DNA of 64,000 nucleotides, from positions 402,840-466,839 of the forward strand of contig NZ_BFBP01000011.1 in the NCBI RefSeq assembly GCF_003112695.1, given 5' to 3'. The translations under genes were made by a program, and so were the position numbers. Below the pieces are notes generated by a model. The model was not told the origin of the DNA. It was given only the letters and a program-made list of their open reading frames with translations, and did not search any database. Below are positions 57,335-64,000 of the stretch, one piece after another. Numbering within the stretch: position 1 is the stretch's first letter; every line of letters starts with the position of its first letter. The DNA comes from Azospira sp. I13 (GTDB lineage Bacteria > Pseudomonadota > Gammaproteobacteria > Burkholderiales > Rhodocyclaceae).

Positions 57335-57799
57335 CTACTGGCTGGCGAAGGGGTCGGAACGACCGCCCCAGAACATCAGCTGGGTGGGAGCGCCGGGAGC
57401 GGCCGGATTGCCCGGCAGGGCCAGGCCCAGGGCCACCGGCTTGTCCTTCAGCAACTGGCGAATATGGGCGGCAGGCACCGGCCCTTCGATGATGTAGCCC
57501 CCTACCCGGGAGGTGACGAAAGAGGCGAAATTCTCCGGCACCGCCAGCCAGCGGCGGGTGGCCGCCACATTCAGCACCTCGCTGCGGCGCACGGTGAAGC
57601 CGGCAGCCTTCAGCTGACCTTCCCAGGCATCGCAAGGCTGACACTTGGTTTCGTGGAAAGTCTCAATCATCATGGCTCCGGCCTGGGGCTCGGCGGGAGC
57701 AGCCGGGGCAGCCGAGACGGCACCGGCAACGCCGAGAGCCAGGGCTGCCGCCCCGACCCGCGCGATTCGCTGTAAAAACTGTTTCATCGTGCTTTTCAT
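57335..57799 (-). CDS. Secreted DUF411 protein with CxxC motif
   Basis: A 154-residue exported protein. The signal peptide spans about residues 1-30 (ALALGVAGAVSAAPA). The DUF411 core has ETKCQPCDAWEGQLKAAGF, in which CQPC is a likely metal- or thiol-active site, and PENFASFVTSRVGGYIIEGPVP. DUF411 proteins are often found near copper-handling genes, but none is adjacent here. An alternative start is the ATG at 57787. It is separated by 90 bp from the two-component system in the same direction. Confidence 0.78.
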   Translation of the reverse strand: MKSTMKQFLQRIARVGAAALALGVAGAVSAAPAAPAEPQAGAMMIETFHETKCQPCDAWEGQLKAAGFTVRRSEVLNVAATRRWLAVPENFASFVTSRVGGYIIEGPVPAAHIRQLLKDKPVALGLALPGNPAAPGAPTQLMFWGGRSDPFASQ

Positions 57800-57888
57800 C
57801 CTTCAAAAGAACCCTGGCCCCGACCAAGCGAGGAAGCCATTCGCCCCGCAGGATGGCCCAGGGCCGGAGGGCAATTCCTTGATCAAGG

Positions 57889-59382
57889 TTAGATCGGCCC
57901 CGAAGAATTGCCGGAAGGAGCATCGCCAGCCCCACCCGGCAGCGCCCCGGGGGCGACGGCGGAAAGCGTCGCCGAGGATGGCGCAAGGGGGCGGGACGGC
58001 CCCGCCGGGCAAGGCGGAAAGGTAATGCGCAGGAGGGTCCCAGCAGCGCCCGGCGGCGTCTCGATGGCCACACCGGCGCCATGGCGCTCGACCACTTCCT
58101 TGACGATGGCCAACCCCAGGCCGGCGCCCTCCCCGGTACTGTCCGCCGGGCGGTAGAAGCGCTCGAACACCCGGGCCCGCTGGGCGGGGGGAATGCCCGG
58201 CCCGTCATCCTCCACCACCAGGAAGGGGCCTGTCTCCCCGGGGCCGCAGCGCACCGTCACCCGGCCCCCCGGGGGGTTGTACTTGAGGGCGTTGTCGAGC
58301 AGGTTGGCCAGCAGCTCCCGCAGCAGCCAGGGGCTGCCGCGTACCCGGGCCGGCGCTACTTCGAAGCCCAGGTCGATGTGCCGACGGCGGGCCTCGTCCA
58401 CCCAATGGGTGACGTCCTCTTCCACCAGCCGGGCCAGGTCCACGGGCTGGAATTCATGGGCGATGTTGGCCTCGGCGCTGGAGCGGGCGAAGGACAGCAA
58501 CTGGTGGGCCAGATGGCCGAGGCGGGTGGTGGCGCCGCACAGGCGCTCCATGCGGGCCCGGTGCTCTGGTGGCAGCTCCTGGACGGCCAGTTCGAGCTGG
58601 GTCTGCAGGCCGGCCAGGGGCGTGCGCAGCTGGTGGGCGGCATTGGCCAGGAAGGCCTGCTGGGCACTGGCCGAATCCCGCAGGTCGGCCATCAGCCGAT
58701 CCATGGCATTGACCAGGGGCTCGGCCTCCAGGGGAACCTCGTTGCGCGGCAGGGGCGAAAGGTCGGTGGAGGCGCGGCGGGAAATGTCTTCCCCGAGATG
58801 GATGAGGGGCATCAGCCCGGTTCTCACCCCCACATAGACCAGCAGCAGGGAAGCCAGGATCTGCAGCAGGTTGGGCAAGATCATGGCGGCCAGGATGCGG
58901 GAGGCGGTGCTCTCCCGCTTGTGGGTGGTTTCCGCCACGGTGACGGTGACGGGGCCGGAGGGGGTTTCCAGGCGGTAGCTGGCCTTGCGGATGCGCTGGC
59001 CCCGCAGCATGGCGTCGGAAAGGCGCAGCTGGTGGGCGGCATCCAGGCCGTCCGGCAGCAGATCGGCATCTCCCGCCAGCAGGCGGCCGTCGGGCCCGAA
59101 GGCGGAGAGAAATTCCTGGTCGGCGCTGTCGGAGCGGAGGATGGTTTCCGCCACCTCCGGCAACTCCACGTTGATCTGCCCGCCGCTGGCCTGAACCCGG
59201 GCGGCCAGGGCCACTGCGTCGTCCTCCAGTGCATGGTCGAAGGCGGCCTGGGCGGGTTCCAGGGCGATCTGGTAATCGGCCACCAGGCTGAGGCAGAGCA
59301 GCACGCTCAAGGGCGTCAGGAGAAAGAACAGCAGGCGCTGGCGCAGGGTGCGGCGGGCCCGGTGGAGGCGGCTGGCGATCAT
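57889..59382 (-). CDS. Sensor histidine kinase, TctE/2CSK_N type
   Basis: A 497-residue inner-membrane kinase. The first transmembrane helix (about 18-38) and second (about 160-182) enclose a periplasmic domain of the type seen in TctE-like kinases. HAMP-like sequence follows. The phosphoacceptor is in ANAAHQLRTPLAGL near residue 255. The ATPase has NLLDNALKYNPPGG (N box), VEDDGPGIPP (G1) and GEGAGLGLAIVKEV (G2). A Pro/Ala-rich tail of about 40 residues extends past the catalytic domain. The start overlaps the response regulator stop by four bases. Confidence 0.9.
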   Translation of the reverse strand: MIASRLHRARRTLRQRLLFFLLTPLSVLLCLSLVADYQIALEPAQAAFDHALEDDAVALAARVQASGGQINVELPEVAETILRSDSADQEFLSAFGPDGRLLAGDADLLPDGLDAAHQLRLSDAMLRGQRIRKASYRLETPSGPVTVTVAETTHKRESTASRILAAMILPNLLQILASLLLVYVGVRTGLMPLIHLGEDISRRASTDLSPLPRNEVPLEAEPLVNAMDRLMADLRDSASAQQAFLANAAHQLRTPLAGLQTQLELAVQELPPEHRARMERLCGATTRLGHLAHQLLSFARSSAEANIAHEFQPVDLARLVEEDVTHWVDEARRRHIDLGFEVAPARVRGSPWLLRELLANLLDNALKYNPPGGRVTVRCGPGETGPFLVVEDDGPGIPPAQRARVFERFYRPADSTGEGAGLGLAIVKEVVERHGAGVAIETPPGAAGTLLRITFPPCPAGPSRPLAPSSATLSAVAPGALPGGAGDAPSGNSSGPI

Positions 59383-60053
59383 GGGGCGGGCACCTCGTCG
59401 AAACGGTAACCGATGCCCCGCACGGTGAGGATTTCCACCGCCCCGCCCTGCAATTTGCTGCGCAGCCGGGAGACGTGGATTTCCACGGCGTTGCTGGTGA
59501 TTTCCCGATCCCATTCGCTGAGGCTCTCCACCAGCTGGCGTTTCGACACCACCCGGGGGCTGGCCAGCATCAGTTGCTGCAGGATTTCCCACTCGCGCCG
59601 GGTCAGCTCCAGGGTCCGGCCGGACTGGCGGGCGGTGCGCTGTGCCAGGTCCAGCTGCACGTCGCCCACCTGCAGGGCCGACGAGAGGGCGGAACGGCTG
59701 CGCCGCAGCAGCGCCCGCAGGCGGGCCAGCAGCTCCGGCAACAGGAAGGGCTTGGTCATGTAGTCGTCGCTGCCCAGGTCCAGCCCCCGCACCCGGTCTT
59801 CCAGGCCATCCCGGGCGGTGAGCATGAGGATGGGCAGGCCGAGCTTGCGGGCACGGATGCGGCGCACCAGCTCGTGGCCATCCATGCCCGGCAGGCCGAT
59901 GTCGAGAATGGCCAGATCGTAATGGGTCAGGCTGAGGGCCGATTCCGCCGGCTCGGCGGCGGCCAGGTGATCCACGCTGAAGCCGCCCCGCTCCAGCCCT
60001 TCGCGAATGCCCTGGGCCAGCAGGGCATCGTCTTCGACCAGGAGTACGCGCAT
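59379..60053 (-). CDS. OmpR-family response regulator, TctD/QseB-like
   Basis: A 224-residue regulator. The receiver domain has VEDDALLA at the N-terminus, the phosphorylation site in ILDIGLPGMDG near residue 51, MLTARD and TKPF. The winged-helix DNA-binding domain (about 130-220) has LTRREWEILQQLM and VSRLRSKL. It is cotranscribed with the kinase. The cytochrome b561/Cyc2-like operon is divergent and is its most likely target. Confidence 0.92.
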   Translation of the reverse strand: MRVLLVEDDALLAQGIREGLERGGFSVDHLAAAEPAESALSLTHYDLAILDIGLPGMDGHELVRRIRARKLGLPILMLTARDGLEDRVRGLDLGSDDYMTKPFLLPELLARLRALLRRSRSALSSALQVGDVQLDLAQRTARQSGRTLELTRREWEILQQLMLASPRVVSKRQLVESLSEWDREITSNAVEIHVSRLRSKLQGGAVEILTVRGIGYRFDEVPAP

Positions 60054-60100
60054 CGAGGGCTGTCCGGAAATGGGGAGGCGCCAATTAATCATGGCCAGCC

Positions 60101-60129
60101 GCCAGTTCCCTGACTGCCAGTTTCCTGAC
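60101..60129 (+). promoter_or_regulatory. Direct repeat in the divergent regulator/cytochrome promoter region
   Basis: GCCAGTTCCCTGAC (60101-60114) and GCCAGTTTCCTGAC (60116-60129) differ at one position and are spaced with a 15 bp period. They lie between the response regulator gene and the cytochrome b561 gene, near a TAGAGT -10-like element (60164-60169). They are a candidate binding site for the OmpR-type regulator. Confidence 0.45.
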
Positions 60130-60197
60130 GGGGAGCGACAGGAAAACGAAGGCATGGCCCGACTAGAGTGGCGCCTTCCCCATCCCCCGGAGCCGCC

Positions 60198-60827
60198 ATG
60201 GATATCCCGGCCACCACCGCTTTGCCCTCCCAGCCCGACGCCTGGCCTGACACTGGGCCAGATGCCATTCCCGGCGCCCACCACCCGGCTTATCCAGCCG
60301 CCCTGCGCCGGCTGCATTGGATCTCCGCCCTCATTCTGCTGGGTGCCGCAGCCATCGTCCTGGCCCGTGCCCTGGCGGACGACGGCAGCACCGAAAAGCT
60401 GCTGACGGAGCTGCACCGTGCCGTGGGCAGCTGCATCCTCGTGCTCACCCTGCTGCGCCTGGGCTGGCGCCTGAAGGGCGCCCTGCCCCGCCACCCGGCC
60501 CTGTCGCCCCTGCTGCGCCTGGCCGCCCAGGGCGCCCACACCGGGCTTTACCTGCTGCTGTTTGCCGTACCTCTGCTGGGCTGGAGCCTGAGCAGCGCCG
60601 CCGGCAAGCCGGTGCGGCTGGCCGGCCTGATTCCCCTGCCCGCCCTGCTGGGCCGGGACCGTGACCTGGCGGACGACCTCGCCCACTGGCACACCCTGGC
60701 CGGCTACCTGCTGCTGGGCCTGGTGGCCCTGCATGTGGCCGCCGCCCTCTGGCACTTCGCCGTACGCAAGGACAACGTCCTCTATTCCATGTTGCCCCTG
60801 GGCCCCTTGCGCCGGCCCCACCCCTGA
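60198..60827 (+). CDS. Cytochrome b561 family membrane protein
   Basis: A 209-residue four-helix b-type cytochrome. Helices are at about 44-62, 78-96, 115-135 and 165-190. Heme-ligating histidines are likely in LRRLHWISAL, ELHRAVGS, AAQGAHTGLY and LAHWHTLAGYLLLGLVALHV. This is the arrangement of quinone- or cytochrome-linked b561 proteins. The ATG at 60198 is preferred. It is first in an operon with a Cyc2-like protein and a small cytochrome c, and divergent from a two-component system. It may link the quinone pool to periplasmic electron carriers. Confidence 0.85.
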   Translation: MDIPATTALPSQPDAWPDTGPDAIPGAHHPAYPAALRRLHWISALILLGAAAIVLARALADDGSTEKLLTELHRAVGSCILVLTLLRLGWRLKGALPRHPALSPLLRLAAQGAHTGLYLLLFAVPLLGWSLSSAAGKPVRLAGLIPLPALLGRDRDLADDLAHWHTLAGYLLLGLVALHVAAALWHFAVRKDNVLYSMLPLGPLRRPHP

Positions 60828-60849
60828 CCCCAGAAAAAGGAGAATGCCC

Positions 60850-62208
60850 ATGACCCCCGCCCTTTCCCGACGCCTCGGCAGCGTTACCCGGCAGTTGCTG
60901 GCCACCCTGGTCCTGGCGCTCCTGGCCAGCGCCGCCCAGGCCGTGCCCAGCTATAGCCGGCAGACCGGCCAGGAATGCGCCAGTTGCCACATGGGCTCTT
61001 TCGGCCCCCAGCTCACGCCCTATGGCGTCAAGTTCAAGATCGGCGGCTACACCGACAGCGACGGTGGCGACGGCAAGATTCCCCTCTCCGGCATGGCGGT
61101 GGGCACCTGGACCAGCACCGGCAAGGGCCAGCCCGGCGGCGCCGCACCCCGTTACGGCGACAACAACAATACGGCCCTGCAGGAGCTGTCCCTGTTCATT
61201 GCCGGCAAGCTGGGGGAGCACGTGGGCTCCTTCTCCCAGATCACCTATTCGGGCATCGACCGCAAGGCTGCCCTGGACCACGTGGATATCCGGGCCGCCG
61301 GGGAAGCCAGCCTGGGCAGCCACAGCGCCACCCTGGGCGTTTCCCTGAACAACAACCCGACCCTGCAAGACCCCTTCAACACCCTGCCCGCCTGGCGCTT
61401 CCCCTACAGCACCTCGGACCTCGCCCCGGCTCCCGGCGCGGCACCCCTGCTGGACGGCGGCCTGGAGCACACGGTGCTCGGCGCCACCGGCTATGCCTAC
61501 CTGGACAATGGCCTGTACGCGGAGCTGGGCGGCTACGGCGGCATCGGCAAGCGTTTCCTGGAGCGGATCAATGTCATCAGCGACCCGCTGGACCCGGGCC
61601 AGCAGCTGAAGGGCATCGCCCCCTACTGGCGCCTGGGCTATTTCAAGGACAACAAACGGGATGCCTTCTCCGTCGGCCTGGTGGGGCTCAACGCCAAGCT
61701 GGGGAACTACGGCAGCGGCGGCCCGACGGACCATTACAACGACTTCGGCGTGGATGCTTCCTACCAGTACCTGGGCAACCGGCAGCACGTCTTCGCCCTG
61801 GGCGGCAGCTACATCCGGGAGCGACAGACCCTCAATGCCACCTTCGGCAGCGGCGGCGCCGACAACACACGCCTGACCCTGGACCAGTGGAACGCCAGCG
61901 CCTCCTACCATTACGCCAAGACCTACGGCGTCACCCTGCGCTACTTCAACATCAGCGGCGCCCGGGACAATACCTTCTACGGTGACAACCGCACCGGCAA
62001 GCCTGATTCCTCCGGCTGGACCCTACAGGGCGACTGGACGCCCTTCGGCAAGGAAAGCTCCTGGGGCGCCCCCTGGGCCAACGTGCGGATGGGCCTGCAA
62101 TACACCTGGTACAACCGCTTCAACGGCGCCAAGGACAACTACGACGGCACCGGCCGCAACGCCAAGGACAACAACACCCTGTACGGCTTCATCTGGACCG
62201 CCTTCTGA
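60850..62208 (+). CDS. Fused monoheme cytochrome-porin, Cyc2-like
   Basis: A 452-residue outer-membrane protein. After a signal peptide (about 1-31, ending SAAQA) comes VPSYSRQTGQECASCHMGSFG, then LTPYGVKFKIGGYTDSDG. This resembles the RQTGxxCxxCH...FGxxFKxxGYT pattern of Cyc2. The remaining about 390 residues have the alternating, Tyr/Gly-rich pattern of a beta-barrel and end in IWTAF, with the terminal Phe of BAM substrates. Cyc2 proteins carry electrons across the outer membrane in iron oxidisers. The ATG at 60850 has AGGAG seven bases upstream. Cotranscribed with cytochrome b561 and a small cytochrome c. Confidence 0.78.
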   Translation: MTPALSRRLGSVTRQLLATLVLALLASAAQAVPSYSRQTGQECASCHMGSFGPQLTPYGVKFKIGGYTDSDGGDGKIPLSGMAVGTWTSTGKGQPGGAAPRYGDNNNTALQELSLFIAGKLGEHVGSFSQITYSGIDRKAALDHVDIRAAGEASLGSHSATLGVSLNNNPTLQDPFNTLPAWRFPYSTSDLAPAPGAAPLLDGGLEHTVLGATGYAYLDNGLYAELGGYGGIGKRFLERINVISDPLDPGQQLKGIAPYWRLGYFKDNKRDAFSVGLVGLNAKLGNYGSGGPTDHYNDFGVDASYQYLGNRQHVFALGGSYIRERQTLNATFGSGGADNTRLTLDQWNASASYHYAKTYGVTLRYFNISGARDNTFYGDNRTGKPDSSGWTLQGDWTPFGKESSWGAPWANVRMGLQYTWYNRFNGAKDNYDGTGRNAKDNNTLYGFIWTAF

Positions 62209-62218
62209 GGACATGCCC

Positions 62219-62632
62219 ATGAAATCCCAATCGCCCCGCTCCCTGCCCGGATGGGCCGGACTTGCCTGCATCTGCTGCATCGCCGCCCTGCAACTGCTTC
62301 TCGGCGGCGCGGCCTACGCCGCCGGCAACCCCGGCATCGGCGCCGACCTCTTCGACCAGGAATGCGCCGACTGCCACAGCGTCAAGCCGGGCAAGAACAA
62401 GAAAGGGCCGAGCCTGGCCGGCATCGTCGGCCGCAAGTCCGCCAGCATCGCCGAGTTCAGCGGCTACTCCGACGCCCTCAAGGCCAGTGGCCTGACCTGG
62501 ACAGCGGACAACCTCGGCAGCTACCTCAAGGCGCCGAAAGGCCTGGTGGCCGGCGGCAAGATGAAGTACGACGGCCTGGCGGACGACAAGGCCCGGGCCG
62601 ATCTGCTGGCCTACCTGGCGACGCTCCACTGA
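62219..62632 (+). CDS. Small periplasmic class I cytochrome c
   Basis: A 137-residue soluble cytochrome. The signal peptide spans about 1-34 (ending AAYAA). The heme site is CADCHSVKPGKNKKGPSLAG near residue 48, and the axial methionine is in GGKMKYDGL near residue 116, giving the c2/cytochrome c4-like short fold. The ATG at 62219 has GAGG eight bases upstream. It follows the Cyc2-like gene by ten bases and is a likely electron partner for it. A bidirectional terminator follows. Confidence 0.9.
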   Translation: MKSQSPRSLPGWAGLACICCIAALQLLLGGAAYAAGNPGIGADLFDQECADCHSVKPGKNKKGPSLAGIVGRKSASIAEFSGYSDALKASGLTWTADNLGSYLKAPKGLVAGGKMKYDGLADDKARADLLAYLATLH

Positions 62633-62657
62633 TCCAGGCGGCGACGCCAGTGCAAAG

Positions 62658-62687
62658 AAAAGGGGCGGCCAGATGGCCGCCCCTTTT
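62658..62687. terminator. Bidirectional intrinsic terminator
   Basis: Arms AAAAGGGGCGGCC and GGCCGCCCCTTTT pair perfectly around loop AGAT, with flanking A and T runs. It serves the cytochrome operon (plus) and the ankyrin gene (minus). Confidence 0.88.
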
Positions 62688-62754
62688 TGCTGATGCGTGC
62701 CCCCTGGCTGAGGGGCACCGCTTTTTGTCCGTGCAGACCGGCGCCGTGCCGGCC

Positions 62755-63273
62755 TCAGCAGCCCTTCATGCCCGGCTTGCAGCCCTTCAGCATCCACAGG
62801 GAAATAACACCCACGGCCTCGTTGGCCATGGTCTTGCGGCCCAGGCTGGTGACGCTGCGGCCGTTGCTGGTCACGGCATTGACGTCGGCACCGGCCTGCA
62901 GCAGCAGGGTGGCGTTGGCGGACTTATCGACGTAGGCCGCCATGTGCAGGGGCGTGGCGCCCTCCGCATCCCGGGCATTGACGTCGGCACCGGCGGCCAG
63001 CAGGGCCTTGACGACACCGCTGTCCGGGTTGGTGGCGGCCAGGTGCAGGGGGGTGGAGCCCATGGCGGTGCGGGCATCCCGGGCGGCCGGGTTGGCTTTC
63101 AGCAGTTTCTGCATTTCCGCCGCGCTGCCCAGGCGGGCAATGTCGTGGATGGGCTGGTCCGGCGACAGGCTGGCCTCTTCGGCCCGGGCGCCGGGGGCGA
63201 GGAACATGGTCAGCAGCAGGCTGAAAACGAGGCCAATGGACAGACCGATGAGGGAGCGGATGGCGTAGGGCAT
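62755..63273 (-). CDS. Secreted ankyrin-repeat protein
   Basis: A 172-residue exported protein. A signal or anchor helix is at about 9-27 (IGLSIGLVFSLLLTMFLAPGARA). Three ankyrin units follow, including GSTPLHLAATNPDSGVVKALLAAGADVN and GATPLHMAAYVDKSANATLLLQAGADVN. A C-terminal segment ends in MLKGCKPGMKGC, with two cysteines. The role is unknown, probably protein binding in the periplasm. The frame is open to 63552, but the ATG at 63273 gives the signal peptide. Confidence 0.82.
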   Translation of the reverse strand: MPYAIRSLIGLSIGLVFSLLLTMFLAPGARAEEASLSPDQPIHDIARLGSAAEMQKLLKANPAARDARTAMGSTPLHLAATNPDSGVVKALLAAGADVNARDAEGATPLHMAAYVDKSANATLLLQAGADVNAVTSNGRSVTSLGRKTMANEAVGVISLWMLKGCKPGMKGC

Positions 63274-63620
63274 GGGCGTATTTTCCTCAGGCAAAGGTGC
63301 AGCACAAGGAATGGCAAAGAGTAGCGAAATAGTCGGTGGCAAAGCGCCCGGCCAACAAGGCCAGGCGAACGGGCCTGCGGGGTCCTGTGCGGGCCTCATG
63401 AATGGGGCGTAGCATCGGGCAGCTGCAACAAAACGTCTTTCACCTGGATCAAAAGAAGACGGGAGAGTTCCCGCCACGCCGCAACCTCGCACTGCGAAAT
63501 AACCGGACGTTATCACCTTAGAGCCACCGGTTCTTTGCCGGCGGGGCGCCATGGTTTAGATTGCAGGCCAAACCGGATTTCAATCCCCCTCAGATTCCCC
63601 CATTTTCCCCGAGGACCGCC
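63274..63620 (+). promoter_or_regulatory. Divergent promoter region of the ankyrin gene and cysK
   Basis: This 347 bp gap holds no convincing gene. TTGCCG (63535-63540), 16 bp and TAGATT (63557-63562) form a plausible promoter for cysK with a start near 63569. An inverted repeat ATAAC-CGGAC-GTTAT (63499-63513) lies just upstream of the -35 and could be an operator. GAGGA precedes the cysK ATG. Confidence 0.45.
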
Positions 63621-64000
63621 ATGAAAATCGCCAAGGATGTAACCCAGCTGGTCGGCAAGACCCCCCTGGTGCAACTGAACCGCGTCGCCGCCGGCATCGA
63701 GGGCACCGTGGCCCTGAAGCTGGAATATTTCAACCCGGCCCACAGCGTCAAGGACCGGATCGCCGTAGCCATGATCGACGCCGCCCAGAAGGCCGGCAAG
63801 ATCAAGCCCGACACCATCGTGCTGGAGCCCACCTCCGGCAACACCGGCATCGGCCTGGCCATGGTCTGTGCCGCCCGCGGCATCAAGGCCGCCTTCGTCA
63901 TGCCCGAGACCATGAGCCGTGAGCGCAAGCTGCTGCTCAAGGCCTACGGCGCCGAGCTGATCCTCACCCCCGGCCCCGACGGCATGGGCGGCGCCATCAA
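63621..64000 (+). CDS. cysK: Cysteine synthase A (5' part; runs off the window)
   Basis: O-acetylserine sulfhydrylase, a PLP enzyme that makes cysteine from O-acetylserine and sulfide. Only the first 126 residues are in the window. The PLP lysine is in [11 protein letters not shown] near residue 45, and the phosphate-binding loop is [10 protein letters not shown] near residue 74. The gene ends beyond position 64000. Assignment as CysK rather than CysM follows from the N-terminal sequence [21 protein letters not shown], and CysM is not strictly excluded. Confidence 0.9.
   Translation, partial: MKIAKDVTQLVGKTPLVQLNRVAAGIEGTVALKLEYFNPAHSVKDRIAVAMIDAAQKAGKIKPDTIVLEPTSGNTGIGLAMVCAARGIKAAFVMPETMSRERKLLLKAYGAELILTPGPDGMGGAI

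Noticed and set aside
57880-57887. TTGATCAA palindrome upstream of the DUF411 gene, resembling an FNR/Dnr box
   Set aside because: The two half-sites abut without the required four-base spacer, so it does not match the box. Probably chance.
63441-63452. GGATCAAAAG as an FNR half-site before the ankyrin gene
   Set aside because: Only one half is recognisable, and it lies about 170 bp from the gene start.

Overview
The window is GC-rich and gene-dense, with short intergenic gaps. No rRNA, tRNA, insertion sequence, prophage or CRISPR array was seen. Gene content points to a facultatively denitrifying betaproteobacterium, most likely of the Rhodocyclales (Azospira/Dechlorosoma/Dechloromonas type). 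The evidence is a cobalamin-dependent ribonucleotide reductase, a nor cluster and a heme d1 (nir) cluster under Dnr/FNR-type boxes, several c-type cytochromes, many c-di-GMP proteins, and a DUF3348-DUF802-OmpA-DUF2894 operon that I recall mainly from Betaproteobacteria. This placement is an inference from content, not a database match.

Layout. (1) 1-13.2 kb, mostly housekeeping: nrdJ behind tandem NrdR boxes; cysS on the minus strand; a TPR protein / L,D-transpeptidase / ppiA operon followed by ppiB and lpxH; a yybP-ykoY (Mn2+) riboswitch with terminator in front of a small membrane protein and terC; recQ. (2) 13.3-19.3 kb: an HD hydrolase and a Tat-exported FCSD-like flavoprotein (minus), divergent from an overlapping alkylation-repair operon ada-alkB-alkA, then mobA. 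(3) 19.5-29.7 kb: signalling and transport, with an HDOD protein, a PAS-GGDEF-EAL protein, a CorC/CNNM protein, a Gdx guanidinium exporter behind a guanidine-II riboswitch, a GIY-YIG protein, a metallo-beta-lactamase-fold hydrolase and a large CBS-PAS-GGDEF-EAL-CZB protein.

(4) 29.9-40.2 kb: nitric oxide reductase, norC-norB then norE-norF-norQ-(membrane protein)-(Fe-S protein)-norD, the regulator dnr, and a split energy-taxis module (soluble PAS protein, transmembrane chemoreceptor, CheY). (5) 40.4-45.2 kb: a translationally coupled four-gene operon of unknown function whose two middle products look like a MotA/ZorA-type and a MotB/ZorB-type motor subunit. This is the best candidate for an undescribed system. 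(6) 45.3-54.9 kb (minus): heme d1 biogenesis, nirC-F-DL-G-H, then a diguanylate cyclase inserted before nirJ-nirN, which has its own perfect Dnr/FNR box. nirS, nirM and nirE are not in the window.

(7) 55-64 kb: a MocR regulator divergent from an AhpD-like protein, a DUF411 protein, a TctDE-like two-component system divergent from a cytochrome b561 / Cyc2-like fused cytochrome-porin / small cytochrome c operon, an ankyrin protein, and the 5' part of cysK, which runs off the window. The nor and nir genes together would make heme d1 and reduce NO, apparently switched on by Dnr. The split receptor may steer the cell toward usable electron acceptors. The Cyc2-like cluster suggests an outer-membrane electron route.
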